IMG/VR virus record: IMGVR_UViG_3300046522_000049
Coordinates: 1 to 38,316 of that record
Origin: a virus
DNA: 38,316 nt
Strand: one strand, 5' to 3'
Shown: positions 7,670 to 16,039 of the stretch, one piece after another
Layout: each line of letters opens with the position of its first letter
Position numbering within the stretch: position 1 is the stretch's first letter
Made by a program: the position numbers and the translations under genes
The notes under the pieces: model-generated
The model's input: the letters and a program-made list of their open reading frames with translations, nothing else
Told to the model about the DNA's origin: nothing
The model's database searches: none

Positions 7670-8478
7670 CCCTAGCCGTTCGTAACTACTCCTCCGGCGC
7701 GGAGAACATCGCTACAGCGCACGCTATCCGGCAGAAGCTGATGAAGCCCGCCAATGCATACCGCCCGCCTGTGGTGGCCATCGTCGTGTCAAATCCGCCG
7801 CCTGTCCGCCGCCGCTTTGACCTTCCTTTATGGAAGCGCAAAGAGATCGACTTCAACGAGCACGTGAAGGCATGGGAGTGGAACCGCGTGCCGATGTTCA
7901 ACCGGACGCGAAAGTACATTGCCACCCGATGCGCCGAGCTTGGCGTCGACTGTGACGAAATCATCGGCATGAGCCTGTCGAGAACCGCGACTGAACCGAG
8001 GAGTCTTATCTGGTACGAACTGAGAACCAACTTCGGTATGTCCTATCCGGCCATAGCTCGAGAATTCAGCGGACGCGATCATACGACGATCATGTTCGGG
8101 GTGAAGCGCATCGCCAAGCTCAAGGGCTTGGTCGCGCAAGGGAAGGCCAACAGCCTCGACAGGCTGGTGAAGGACCGGGACTTGAACGATCTCGTCCATC
8201 AGGACTTCCGGCTCGGCATGTCGATGATGGATCTGGCAATCAAATACGACCTATCCGCTCCGGCTCTCACAGCCATCGTCAAGATCGAGAAATGGGAGCG
8301 CGACAAGCGGGACAAGAACAACACATCCCGCTCGGCAAGGATCAACTACGCCGAGCTGCGGCGGGAATGGGAATCTGGCGTCGGCGTTCAGCGGCTTGTC
8401 GCTTGGCATGGGGTGTCTGAGCGCACCATCCGACGCTTGGTTAGGGATAACGGCTGGACGAGGAAGGGGAAGGAATGA
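7666..8478 (+). CDS. DnaA domain-IV-like DNA-binding protein with C-terminal HTH
   Basis: This is a 270-residue protein. Residues about 100-150 read ATEPRSLIWYELRTNFGMSY followed by PAIAREFSGRDHTTIMFGVK. This is the helix-turn-helix and signature of the DnaA C-terminal DNA-binding domain (GGRDHTTVL in DnaA). No AAA+ ATPase motifs are present, so it cannot be a full initiator. The last 60 residues (INYAELRREWESGVGVQRLV, then VSERTIRRLVRDNGW) form a second, resolvase-type helix-turn-helix. It could bind DnaA-box-like sites, either to start phage replication or to compete with host DnaA. The N-terminal 90 residues are basic and unassigned. Confidence 0.75.
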   Translation: MTLAVRNYSSGAENIATAHAIRQKLMKPANAYRPPVVAIVVSNPPPVRRRFDLPLWKRKEIDFNEHVKAWEWNRVPMFNRTRKYIATRCAELGVDCDEIIGMSLSRTATEPRSLIWYELRTNFGMSYPAIAREFSGRDHTTIMFGVKRIAKLKGLVAQGKANSLDRLVKDRDLNDLVHQDFRLGMSMMDLAIKYDLSAPALTAIVKIEKWERDKRDKNNTSRSARINYAELRREWESGVGVQRLVAWHGVSERTIRRLVRDNGWTRKGKE

Positions 8479-8930
8479 TCGATCACCCGGAAGCTATGGC
8501 CATCTTCGAAGAGTTCGACGTCGAAGTCGTTCCGAAGAACGTCATGCCCAAGCACGGGCAGACGAGGGCGGTGGCTTCTCTGGATCGCATCAGGCGCCGC
8601 CATGGAAGGCAGCACGCGCGGTTCGTGGTCATGACGCTGGTGGAGACCGCTAACAACGACACAGCGCTTGATGAGACCGGTTTATGGGCTACCAGCGATA
8701 TCATCCTGGCATTCCGGAAGAACTACCCGTCGATCATGGAGCGCGATGTCTCTCGCTTCCTTGCCTTCTTTGACGGTGTACCGGTTGGAAGGCTGCAGCT
8801 GTGGTGCCTCGGTCTTGATGGTATAACGAACAAGCGTGCTGCGTTGGTTGGATTGATTTGGGAAAGGGCCTGCCGAGTGTTTGGCGACCCGCAAATGGAA
8901 CTCCTTGACGATCGGAGAATGAGCGCATGA
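8475..8930 (+). CDS. Hypothetical early protein
   Basis: This 151-residue protein has a basic stretch with conserved-looking RIRRRHGRQHARFVVMTLVE and a helical C-terminal half (TSDIILAFRKNYPSIMERDV, then LWCLGLDGITNKRAALVGLI). No motif with known activity is visible. It is coupled by 4-base overlaps to the DnaA-like gene and to the next gene. Context suggests an accessory replication or regulation role, which is inference. Confidence 0.6.
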   Translation: MIDHPEAMAIFEEFDVEVVPKNVMPKHGQTRAVASLDRIRRRHGRQHARFVVMTLVETANNDTALDETGLWATSDIILAFRKNYPSIMERDVSRFLAFFDGVPVGRLQLWCLGLDGITNKRAALVGLIWERACRVFGDPQMELLDDRRMSA

Positions 8931-9562
8931 TGACAGGACGAGAGATAGGCGAACGGTTCATTCGGGCGGTCCAGATCATGGAAGGGCTGTATCGTGTAGG
9001 CCCAGGCGGAGGCAGTGGATCTTGGATCGCCATCCCGTACACCCAGGCCGACAAGAACGGCTGGGGTTCCGAACGCCTCGCTGCCGAGCGTCAAGCGTTC
9101 TGGAACTCGATCAACAATGCTCCGAAGCCATGGGAGATCAGCCAGGCAGAGGAAACCCTCGGGTGGCTGTCATTCGTCACCAAGGAAGATGAGCGCGTAT
9201 GCCTCACCTCATGGGCTCGGTGCATGGCAACCGACAGCATATTCAAGCAATGGTGCAAGCGGATTGATATTCACCCAGAGACCGGAAGGCGCAGAAAAGA
9301 GCGGGCTATCTTGCGTATTTTGTTAGCGTTGGACCGCAAGACATTGCAGAATAACGATATTGACGTTTCAGACATGTTGCCAGATACCCCTGAAATCGGC
9401 GATAAACATGTCAACATCGCAGAAGACGCGACCTACTGGAGAAGGGACGATGCAAGGCCAAGTGCCTGCGACTTCGACAGAACGCTAGAGCGGTTCGATT
9501 GGGCTGAAGCCCAGAACGCAAAGCGGCGACAGCGAGAGGCAAAGCGACGACAGGCCGCGTGA
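8927..9562 (+). CDS. Hypothetical protein resembling DUF6362-type phage proteins
   Basis: This 211-residue protein is mainly helical, with a strongly basic end (KRRQREAKRRQ). The central part (ERVCLTSWARCMATDSIFKQWCKR followed by GRRRKERAILRILLAL) recalls DUF6362-like proteins, which carry a helix-turn-helix-like segment near terminase genes. This match is from memory and is not strong. It is the last gene of the early operon and is followed by inverted repeats and a strong terminator. The last 60 codons use less GC (for example the region 9340-9420) than the rest of the operon. Confidence 0.5.
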   Translation: MMTGREIGERFIRAVQIMEGLYRVGPGGGSGSWIAIPYTQADKNGWGSERLAAERQAFWNSINNAPKPWEISQAEETLGWLSFVTKEDERVCLTSWARCMATDSIFKQWCKRIDIHPETGRRRKERAILRILLALDRKTLQNNDIDVSDMLPDTPEIGDKHVNIAEDATYWRRDDARPSACDFDRTLERFDWAEAQNAKRRQREAKRRQAA

Positions 9563-9616
9563 AACATGTCTCAGACGATATGTTAAGGAAACGCAATTTC
9601 GTTAACACGATCACAG

Positions 9617-9648
9617 CCCGTTCCAGCCACTGGGGCGGGTTTTTCTTT
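9617..9648 (+). terminator. Rho-independent terminator at the end of the early operon
   Basis: A 10-bp stem (CCCGTTCCAG with CTGGGGCGGG, two G-U pairs) around a 3-base loop CCA is followed at once by TTTTTCTTT. It stands 55 bases after the last early gene and 11 bases before the small lipoprotein gene. Confidence 0.85.
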
Positions 9649-9658
9649 GGAGAGCGAG

Positions 9659-9778
9659 ATGACCCGCCCCATCCTCATCCTCGCCGCCATCGTCATAGGC
9701 GCGACCATCCTCGCTGCCTTCCTGTCCGGCTGCCAGTCATACCAGCCTCCCGGCGAGGGGATCTGGCGGGCGCTCTAA
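9659..9778 (+). CDS. Small lipoprotein (39 residues)
   Basis: A short frame from ATG 9659 encodes MTRPILILAAIVIGATILAA followed by FLSGCQSYQPP. This is a hydrophobic signal ending in a classic lipobox LSGC, with Cys25 as the lipidation site. GGAGAG lies at a good distance upstream. The mature part would be only 15 residues before TAA 9776. Small lipoproteins are common in phages (o-spanins, entry-exclusion proteins), but the lysis spanin pair is elsewhere (36281-36911). The next 150 bases look coding in the -1 frame, so the true product may be longer (see findings). Confidence 0.6.
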   Translation: MTRPILILAAIVIGATILAAFLSGCQSYQPPGEGIWRAL

Positions 9779-9930
9779 TCACCAATTCAGCGGCCATACT
9801 CCAGCCTGCCCAACCAGCGACAGGCCACAAGACTTCGCTCATCCCTGAGAAGGGCGCCGGGGCCGCACAAGGCACTTCGCCGGCGCAAGCGGGTAAGCTG
9901 GACACCACCCATCAAGAGGCAATCCGATGA
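9775..9930 (+). other. Coding-like stretch in the -1 frame after the lipoprotein
   Basis: From about 9775 the frame one base behind the lipoprotein frame reads LITNSAAILQPAQPATGHKT and then GAGAAQGTSPAQAGKLD. It ends at TGA 9928-9930, which overlaps the next ATG by the ATGA pattern used by real genes here. No ATG, GTG or TTG start is at its beginning. It could be the C-terminal part of the lipoprotein gene reached by a -1 frameshift, the result of a one-base error or mutation, or a remnant. The composition looks protein-like (Ala/Pro/Gly/Thr). Confidence 0.4.
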
Positions 9931-10064
9931 AGAAGCCATCGCCAGCCGAGGCAAAGCGGAAGCTCGACGCCGCCACCAAGACCAAGCTGACCACTCAGAA
10001 GGAATGGGCCAAGGTCATCAAGACCGCCGAGTCCGTGCTGAAGTCGGCAGGCATCAAGTATTAA
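9927..10064 (+). CDS. Small basic hypothetical protein (45 residues)
   Basis: The frame from ATG 9927 encodes MKKPSPAEAKRKLDAATKTK and continues LTTQKEWAKVIKTAESVLKS to a TAA at 10062. It is lysine-rich and helical. The start overlaps the preceding open frame by 4 bases, and AGAGGC upstream could serve as ribosome binding site. The role is unknown. Its place before the terminase genes is where phages often carry small uncharacterised genes. Confidence 0.5.
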   Translation: MKKPSPAEAKRKLDAATKTKLTTQKEWAKVIKTAESVLKSAGIKY

Positions 10065-10074
10065 GGGGATTGCC

Positions 10075-10299
10075 GTGAGCAAGTCTTCGGTTGTCATCCT
10101 ACTCATCACCGCCGGCGCCTTCACGGCAGCCGTGGCTAAGCAAGAGCAGGTCAAGCCGGATCGCCCGATCCCATCCATTCAAAAGCCCATTGCGGCAAAG
10201 ACGACCTGCAGGCCGATCAGAATAGACTTCTGGGTCCAGGACAAGGACGGGAAGCTCAAGCTCGTCGGATATACGATCGTTGCCGGGTCGTGCGGATGA
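10075..10299 (+). CDS. Small secreted or membrane-anchored hypothetical protein
   Basis: This 74-residue protein starts at GTG 10075 with AAGGGG upstream. The first 20 residues (SKSSVVILLITAGAFTAAVA) form a signal peptide or membrane anchor with an AVA-type cleavage site before KQEQ. The mature part has two cysteines (TTCRPIRIDFWV and AGSCG near the end), which may form a disulfide in the periplasm. The function is unknown. Confidence 0.6.
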   Translation: MSKSSVVILLITAGAFTAAVAKQEQVKPDRPIPSIQKPIAAKTTCRPIRIDFWVQDKDGKLKLVGYTIVAGSCG

Positions 10300-10316
10300 G
10301 GAGTGGTCTTTAAGCC

Positions 10317-10790
10317 ATGCCAGTCCTGAAGAACGCACGGCACGAGAAGTTCGCTCAAGGTCTCGCCAAGGGCAAGACGGCTGAAAAAGCATATGTCGAT
10401 GCAGGGTTCAAAGCCAACCGGCACAACGCAGCCGCGCTAGCACGTTCGCAACACATTTCAACACGTTTGAAGGAATTGCAGACGAAGGCTGCCGAAAAGG
10501 CCGGTGTGACCATCCAGAGCCTCACAGACGAGCTTGACGCGATCAAGAAGGCAGCCGCAGGCGCGGGACAGCATTCGGCAGCCCTTGGGGCGGTAATGGG
10601 CAAAGCCAAGCTGCATGGTCTGCTGATTGAGAAGAAGCAACACTCCGGCCCGAATGGCGGCGCGATACCCATTGACCTGACCAACGTATCGGATGAGCAA
10701 CTTGCAGCACTCAAGGCCATCTTCGGTCCTCTTGCCGGTGGAACCGGCGATGATGATGAGGGCGATCCGAGCGGAGGAAGCGAAGCGTAA
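10317..10790 (+). CDS. terS: Terminase small subunit
   Basis: This 157-residue protein has the Terminase_2-type N-terminus: NARHEKFAQGLAKGKTAEKA then YVDAGFKANRHNAAALARSQ, a helix-turn-helix that binds the packaging site. A helical oligomerisation part (ISTRLKELQTKAAEKAGVT) follows, and an acidic tail ends it (GTGDDDEGDPSGG). It overlaps the large subunit gene by about 40 bases. It recognises phage DNA and passes it to the large subunit. Confidence 0.85.
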   Translation: MPVLKNARHEKFAQGLAKGKTAEKAYVDAGFKANRHNAAALARSQHISTRLKELQTKAAEKAGVTIQSLTDELDAIKKAAAGAGQHSAALGAVMGKAKLHGLLIEKKQHSGPNGGAIPIDLTNVSDEQLAALKAIFGPLAGGTGDDDEGDPSGGSEA

Positions 10791-12234
10791 GGCGGGAGCC
10801 GAGCGTGACCGTGTTGCCAAGGATGCGGAGCGTATCCGAGTGCGCTGCAAAACCCTCGCCGGTTTTGTTCGTGAAGCATGGCATGTGCTGGAGCCGAAAG
10901 TACCGCTGGTCTGGGGCTGGCCGTTGGATGCAATGTCGCAGCACCTCGAGGCTGTCACTACAGGGCAGATAACGCGGCTGCTGACCAACTGCCCGCCAGG
11001 CTTGATGAAGTCGCTGCTGCACAGCGTGTTCTGGCCAGCATGGGAATGGGGACCGGCTGGCCTTCCACATATGCGCTATCTCGCGTCGTCCTACAGTCAG
11101 GATAACGTGATCCGCGACAATTCGAAGATGCGCCGGCTGATCGAAAGCGACTGGTTCCAGGCACTGTGGCCGGACCTGAAGCTCTCCAAGGATCAGAACG
11201 CAAAGGGCAAGTTCGAGAATACCGCGACAGGCGGCCGTGAGGGCAGGGTGTTCGCATCCATGACCGGCGGTCGCGGCGATCGGGTGATCATCGACGACCC
11301 GCACTCGACGGAAACGGCAGAGAGTGATGTCGAGCGGCGGAACACGATCCGCATATTTCGCGAATCTATATCCGACCGCCTGAACGATCTCGACAAGTCG
11401 GCGATCGTGATCATCATGCAGCGGCTCCATTCGGACGATGTGTCCGGCACCATTCAGAAGCTCGGGCTTCCCTATGAGCATCTGTGCCTGCCGATGGAAT
11501 ACGAAGGCTCAACGAAGACGACATCGATCGGCTTTAGCGACCCGCGCCGTTATGACGGGGAACTCCTGCTGCCGGAGCGGTTCAGCCGCCATGCTGTGGA
11601 CGACCTGAAGATTGTCAAAGGCCCTTATGCCTATGCAGGCCAGTATCAGCAGCGGCCAGTGCCTCGTGATGGCGGCCTGTTCAAGCGGGAATGGTTCGAA
11701 GGCAAGATCATTCGGCAGGCACCGGAAGGCACGCGCTGGGTCCGCCATTGGGACTTGGCGGCCACGAAGAAGGTGACGGCGGCCAGAACAGCCGGCGTGA
11801 AGCTCGGCAAGACGCCCGACGGCAAGTTCGTGGTCGGGCATGTCGCCAAGACGCAGGACGAAGGCAACGCTGTTCGCCGGCTGATCAAGGCAACGGCCGA
11901 GGTCGATGGTAAGAAGGTGGATATCAGTCTTCCGCAAGACCCTGGCCAAGCTGGCAAGGTTCAAGCGCAGGACATGGTTGCCATGCTCGCGGGCTGGAAG
12001 GTCAAGGCGCAGCCGGAAACGGGTGACAAGGTCACGCGCGCCGAACCGTTCTCCAGCCAGTGCGAAGCCGGCAACGTCTACATCGTCGAAGGCGAGTGGA
12101 ATCAAGACTATCTCGACGAGCTGTGCATGTTTCCCGGTGGTTCCTTCAAGGACCAGGTTGATGCCTCGTCGGGAGCTTTCGCCGGTCTCATGACCAAACA
12201 ACACGTCACGACATCGGAAGAGCTTCGGATATGA
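10750..12234 (+). CDS. terL: Terminase large subunit
   Basis: This is the packaging motor and headful nuclease, about 494 residues. The ATPase part has a deviant Walker A, TNCPPGLMKSLLHS (about residues 77-90), typical of phage terminases that replace the Gly-rich loop, and Walker B DRVIIDDPHS (about 177-186). The nuclease part is RNase H-like, with VRHWDLAATKK near 335 and DISLPQDPGQAGK near 395. The start is among three tandem ATGs (10750, 10753, 10756). 10750 is chosen because GGTGGA lies six bases upstream. The frame is open to 10693, inside the small subunit gene. It ends in an ATGA overlap with the portal gene. Confidence 0.9.
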   Translation: MMMRAIRAEEAKRKAGAERDRVAKDAERIRVRCKTLAGFVREAWHVLEPKVPLVWGWPLDAMSQHLEAVTTGQITRLLTNCPPGLMKSLLHSVFWPAWEWGPAGLPHMRYLASSYSQDNVIRDNSKMRRLIESDWFQALWPDLKLSKDQNAKGKFENTATGGREGRVFASMTGGRGDRVIIDDPHSTETAESDVERRNTIRIFRESISDRLNDLDKSAIVIIMQRLHSDDVSGTIQKLGLPYEHLCLPMEYEGSTKTTSIGFSDPRRYDGELLLPERFSRHAVDDLKIVKGPYAYAGQYQQRPVPRDGGLFKREWFEGKIIRQAPEGTRWVRHWDLAATKKVTAARTAGVKLGKTPDGKFVVGHVAKTQDEGNAVRRLIKATAEVDGKKVDISLPQDPGQAGKVQAQDMVAMLAGWKVKAQPETGDKVTRAEPFSSQCEAGNVYIVEGEWNQDYLDELCMFPGGSFKDQVDASSGAFAGLMTKQHVTTSEELRI

Positions 12235-13658
12235 GCAATACTGTCGCCACGACGACCGATACTCTCGATGCCGCCGAGCAGAAGCGCGCCTTGCCGCGGA
12301 CGTTGATGGGTGGCACAGATGCCATGCGCAAGGCTGGCAAGACCTATTTGCCGCAGGAAGCTGCCGAGAGCGAAGCCGCCTACAAGGACCGGTTGGCGCG
12401 AACCTTTCTGTTCAACGGCTTCAAGAAGACCGTGAAGGACATGGCCGGCAAGGTGTTCACCAAGCCGGTGCAGATGGGTGATGATGTTCCGGCCAAGCTG
12501 AAGACCTATGCCGAGAACATCGATCTGACCGGGCAGGGGCTCAACAACTTCGCCTACGCCGTGTTTGAAGCGGGGATGGTTGACGGGATCTCGTACATCC
12601 TCGTCGAGATGCCGCCGGCCAAACCGAATGCGACCCGCAAGGATGATATCGACAGTGGTCGCCGGCCGTATCTGGTTCTAATCGAAGCCTGCGCGTTGAT
12701 CGGCTTCAAGTCGACCACAATCAACGGCCGCCACGTCCTGACGCAGGTCAGGATCATGGAGACGACAACCGAGAACGATCCGGAAGACGAGTTCAACCAG
12801 ATCGAAATCCAGCAGGTCCGCGTCTTCGACCGAACCGATGTTGGCGTTCTGTTCCGCGTCTACCGCCTGCTGAAGAAGGAAGGCAAGGAGGAGTGGGGTA
12901 TCGTCGATGATGGCATGACAAGCCTTGCAGACATCACCCTCGTCCCGTTCTATGCCAACCGAACCGAGTTCATGGTCGGCGAGCCTCCGCTTGAGGATCT
13001 GGCTTTCACCAACCAGGCGCACTGGCAGTCGGCCAGCGACCAGCGCAACATCCTGCACGTCGCCCGCGTCCCGATGCTCTTTGCCAAGGGATTCGGCGAG
13101 GAAGACAAGCTCGTTGTCGGTGCCAACAGTTTCACTCGCACGACGTCCGAAAACGCGGACATGAAGTATGTCGAGCATACCGGTGCAGCGATCGGCGCTG
13201 GCCGTGATGACCTGAAAGACCTTGAGTTCCAGATGCAGACGCTCGGTCTTGAATTGCTGATCCCGAAACCGGGCGGCCAATCGGCCACGGGCGCGGTGAT
13301 CGACCAGGGCAAGATCAACTCGCCGCTGGCAATGATGGCGGACAATCTCAAGGACGCGCTAGAGCAGGCTTTCGGCTACATGGCCGAATATGACGGGCTC
13401 GGCAAGGATGCGGGCGGTTCGATCTCGGTCAATACCGACTTCGGCCTGTCATTGCGCGATGCTGCAGAAATCCAGGCGATCCTTGGCGCTTACAATGCTG
13501 GCCTGATCAGCCGTGAGACGGCATGGAAGGAACTGAAGCGGCGCGGCTTCCTGATGGATGATTTCAAGCCGGAAGACGAGATAGAGAAAATCGAACAGGA
13601 CGGTGAAGCGCTCGGCCTGATCAAGCCTCCGGTGGACAACAATGCCAACAGCGAATGA
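12231..13658 (+). CDS. Portal protein (DUF4055 type)
   Basis: This 475-residue protein has the DUF4055 pattern: GKTYLPQEAAESEAAYKDRL near residue 40, then NGFKKTVKDMAGKVFTKPVQ and a central domain with EPPLEDLAFTNQAHWQSASD (the lid helix before the stem). Proteins of this family are dodecameric portals placed between terminase and a Mu-F-like protein, as here. It forms the DNA channel at the capsid vertex. It overlaps the neighbours by 4 and 17 bases. Confidence 0.85.
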   Translation: MSNTVATTTDTLDAAEQKRALPRTLMGGTDAMRKAGKTYLPQEAAESEAAYKDRLARTFLFNGFKKTVKDMAGKVFTKPVQMGDDVPAKLKTYAENIDLTGQGLNNFAYAVFEAGMVDGISYILVEMPPAKPNATRKDDIDSGRRPYLVLIEACALIGFKSTTINGRHVLTQVRIMETTTENDPEDEFNQIEIQQVRVFDRTDVGVLFRVYRLLKKEGKEEWGIVDDGMTSLADITLVPFYANRTEFMVGEPPLEDLAFTNQAHWQSASDQRNILHVARVPMLFAKGFGEEDKLVVGANSFTRTTSENADMKYVEHTGAAIGAGRDDLKDLEFQMQTLGLELLIPKPGGQSATGAVIDQGKINSPLAMMADNLKDALEQAFGYMAEYDGLGKDAGGSISVNTDFGLSLRDAAEIQAILGAYNAGLISRETAWKELKRRGFLMDDFKPEDEIEKIEQDGEALGLIKPPVDNNANSE

Positions 13659-14706
13659 GGAAGCCCTCGACGCAGCCGTCCGCCACCAGATCGGCTTGCT
13701 TCGGTATTCCTCATCGGTGGTGAAGAAGGTTGTCTCGCTACTCAATCGCATCGATGACCGGCTGGTGGCCGAGATCGCCAAGCGCGGTATCGGCGACGAG
13801 AGCTTCACCCAGCGGCGGCTCAACCTGCTGCTGGACTCGGTACGTGCGATCATTGCCGAAGCCTATGGCAGGGCAACGACGTCGCTGAATGACGAACTGA
13901 AAGACCTGGCGGGCTACGAGCGGGATTTCCAGCTTGGCTTGCTCGGCAAATCGCTGCCGGTGCGCTGGGATTTCATCAAGCCGACCAGTGCGCAGCTCTA
14001 TGCCGCTGTCACCGCAAGGCCGTTCGAAGGCCGGTTGCTGAAGGACTGGTATTCCGATCTCGAGGCCGGAGCCTATCGCCGGCTGCGCGACACGATCCGC
14101 ATGGGTTATGTCGAAGGCCGGACGACGGACCAGATCATCAGGGACGTTCGCGGCACCAGGGCGCAGCAATACAAGGATGGTGTGCTGGAGATATCCAGAC
14201 GCGGTGCTGAGGCGACGGTTCGCACGGCGATCAACCACACCGCCACGGTTGCCCGCAACGAGGTCTACAAGGAGAACGCCAGCGTCATCAAAGGCGTGAG
14301 ATGGGTTTCAACTTTGGATGCACGCACCAGCGCTGTCTGCCGCGGTCGTGACGGCAAGGTCTATCCGCTCGACAGCGGCCCTCGTCCTCCGGCGCATATC
14401 AATTGCCGATCGTCCACGGCGCCGGTGCTGAAGTCGTGGAAGGAAATGGGCATCAACCTGAAGGAAGCCCCGGAAGGCACGCGCGCATCGATGGACGGAC
14501 AGGTGGCGGCCTCGGTCACCTATCAGGACTGGCTGAAACGGCAGCCGAAAGAGGTGCAGGACGACATCCTCGGGGTGTCTAAGGCACAGCTCTTCCGCAA
14601 GGGCGATCTGCCACTCGACAGGTTTGTTGACCGCGCCGGACATGAGTATACATTGGATGAGCTTCGCCAACGTGAGAGCGAAGTGTTCCAGAAGGCCGGC
14701 ATTTGA
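13642..14706 (+). CDS. Head morphogenesis protein, Mu gpF / SPP1 gp7 family
   Basis: This 354-residue protein has a helical N-terminal half and a C-terminal Mu-F domain. The domain reads INHTATVARNEVYKENASVI, then GVRWVSTLDARTSAVCRGRD and PPAHINCRSSTAPVL. This WxxxxDxRTxxxCxxxxG...PPxHxxCRCxxxP pattern is the known signature of minor head proteins injected or placed at the portal. The coupling to the portal gene (17-base overlap) is usual. Confidence 0.88.
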   Translation: MPTANEEALDAAVRHQIGLLRYSSSVVKKVVSLLNRIDDRLVAEIAKRGIGDESFTQRRLNLLLDSVRAIIAEAYGRATTSLNDELKDLAGYERDFQLGLLGKSLPVRWDFIKPTSAQLYAAVTARPFEGRLLKDWYSDLEAGAYRRLRDTIRMGYVEGRTTDQIIRDVRGTRAQQYKDGVLEISRRGAEATVRTAINHTATVARNEVYKENASVIKGVRWVSTLDARTSAVCRGRDGKVYPLDSGPRPPAHINCRSSTAPVLKSWKEMGINLKEAPEGTRASMDGQVAASVTYQDWLKRQPKEVQDDILGVSKAQLFRKGDLPLDRFVDRAGHEYTLDELRQRESEVFQKAGI

Positions 14707-14972
14707 CGGACAAGCTCCAACGCTTTCGGGTAATTCCTGGCGGACCTGCCGGCGACGGCGAGGCGAAGCCGAAGGCGTATCGTGCAAGGAAGCGCGGCGA
14801 GCCGGAAGTCCTGACCTGCAGTGAATGCGAGAAGGACACGGGCGTCGCAACGGCGCTCACCTTTGAAATGAAGCAGGGCCGGATGATCCGCGACGGGCAA
14901 CCGTTCGGCGGGTCGAAGGTCATCTATTGCGGCCATTGTCTGGCACGCGGCAAGCTGACCAAGCTCATCTGA
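14703..14972 (+). CDS. Small zinc-ribbon-like phage protein
   Basis: This 89-residue protein starts at TTG 14703, overlapping the previous stop by 4 bases (TTGA). Two CxxC knuckles (LTCSEC near residue 38 and YCGHCLARGK near 75) are spaced as in a zinc ribbon. The N-terminus is basic (YRARKRGE). Similar small Zn-ribbon proteins sit after head-morphogenesis genes in several alphaproteobacterial phages. The role is unknown. Confidence 0.65.
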   Translation: MTDKLQRFRVIPGGPAGDGEAKPKAYRARKRGEPEVLTCSECEKDTGVATALTFEMKQGRMIRDGQPFGGSKVIYCGHCLARGKLTKLI

Positions 14973-14987
14973 TCTCAAGGAACACCG

Positions 14988-15647
14988 TTGATTAATGTCG
15001 CCTGTGTGCTGCGCTCGGGCGGCACCTACACGTCCGAGCACGTCGCAAGGCTCAGAGACGGTGTGCGGGCGAACCTCGGCGATCATCGCTTCCTCTGCCT
15101 GTCGGATGTCGACGTGCCTTGTGAGCGCGTCCCATTGATCGAGCTTTGGCCCGGTTGGTGGAGCAAATTGAATTTGTTTTCACCGCAAATCGCGGGCGAC
15201 ATGCTCTATTTTGACCTCGACACCATCATCACAGGCGACCTGTCCGACATGGCCGCCATCAACCGCCTGACCATCATGCGGGACGTCTATCGGCCCGACG
15301 GGCTGCAGTCGTCGGTGATGTTCATCCCGCAAGCCGATAAGCGGCAGGTCTGGGAGACGTTCACAGAAGCGCCGGACGAATACATGGCGCAATACTCGTC
15401 CGGAGGCGACCAAGCGTTCCTTGAGCCGCTATGGGGCGGTGGCAAGGCTGCCATTTGGCAGGATGCTCTTCCGGGGCAACTCGCCTCATTCAAAGCAGAT
15501 CACATCGCAGAGCACGGCATCCCGACGAATTGCCGTGCGGTCATCTTCCACGGTCGGCCTCGGCCTTGGGAAGTTAATTGGCTTGAACCTCTTCAAGGAA
15601 GGCAGAACTTATGTCCAAGGGTAATACATTCGAGAACGATCTGCTGA
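14988..15647 (+). CDS. Glycosyltransferase-like protein (GT-A fold, DxD)
   Basis: This 219-residue protein begins at TTG 14988 with AAGGA upstream. It has a GT-A-like core: NVACVLRSGGTYTSEHVARL, then HRFLCLSDVDVP, PGWWSKLNLFSPQIAGDMLY followed by FDLDT (the DxD metal/sugar-nucleotide motif near residue 76), and VIFHGRPRPWE near the end. This resembles small glycosyltransferases that use nucleotide sugars. It lies among virion genes and overlaps a fibre-like gene, so it may modify a virion protein or host surface sugar. The acceptor cannot be told. Confidence 0.75.
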   Translation: MINVACVLRSGGTYTSEHVARLRDGVRANLGDHRFLCLSDVDVPCERVPLIELWPGWWSKLNLFSPQIAGDMLYFDLDTIITGDLSDMAAINRLTIMRDVYRPDGLQSSVMFIPQADKRQVWETFTEAPDEYMAQYSSGGDQAFLEPLWGGGKAAIWQDALPGQLASFKADHIAEHGIPTNCRAVIFHGRPRPWEVNWLEPLQGRQNLCPRVIHSRTIC

Positions 15648-16039
15648 AGCTGATCTTCAACGCAACAGCCATCGCCAACATCGCAGACAATGCCGCGTCT
15701 TCGCCGCTGACCAACCTCTACGTGGCGTTGCACACGGCAGATCCTGGTGAAGCCGGTAGCCAGACCACCAGCGAATGCGCCTATACCTCCTATGCCCGCG
15801 TCGCCGTGGCGCGCACCTCGGGCGGCTTCACGGTCACGGGCAACTCGGTTTCGCCGGCCGCGAGCATCGACTTCCCGGCCGCAACTGGCGGATCCGAAAC
15901 CGCGACGTACTTTTCGATTGGTACGGACGTCTCGGGCGCTGGCAAGATCCTCTATTCCGGTGCGATCTCACCAACCATCTCGATCTCTTCGGGCGTCACG
16001 CCGCGCCTGACCACCGCTTCTACCGTCACTGAAGACTAA
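15611..16039 (+). CDS. Virion fibre-like structural protein
   Basis: This 142-residue, beta-rich, Thr/Ser/Ala-rich protein contains LTNLYVALHTADPGEAGSQT and YARVAVARTSGGFTVTGNSV. The LYVALHTADPGEAG / EayTsYARVaV pattern is a widely shared phage structural family, often labelled tail fibre, though its true place (capsid or tail) is uncertain. It overlaps the end of the glycosyltransferase gene by 37 bases in another frame. GGAAGG lies upstream of ATG 15611. Confidence 0.7.
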   Translation: MSKGNTFENDLLKLIFNATAIANIADNAASSPLTNLYVALHTADPGEAGSQTTSECAYTSYARVAVARTSGGFTVTGNSVSPAASIDFPAATGGSETATYFSIGTDVSGAGKILYSGAISPTISISSGVTPRLTTASTVTED

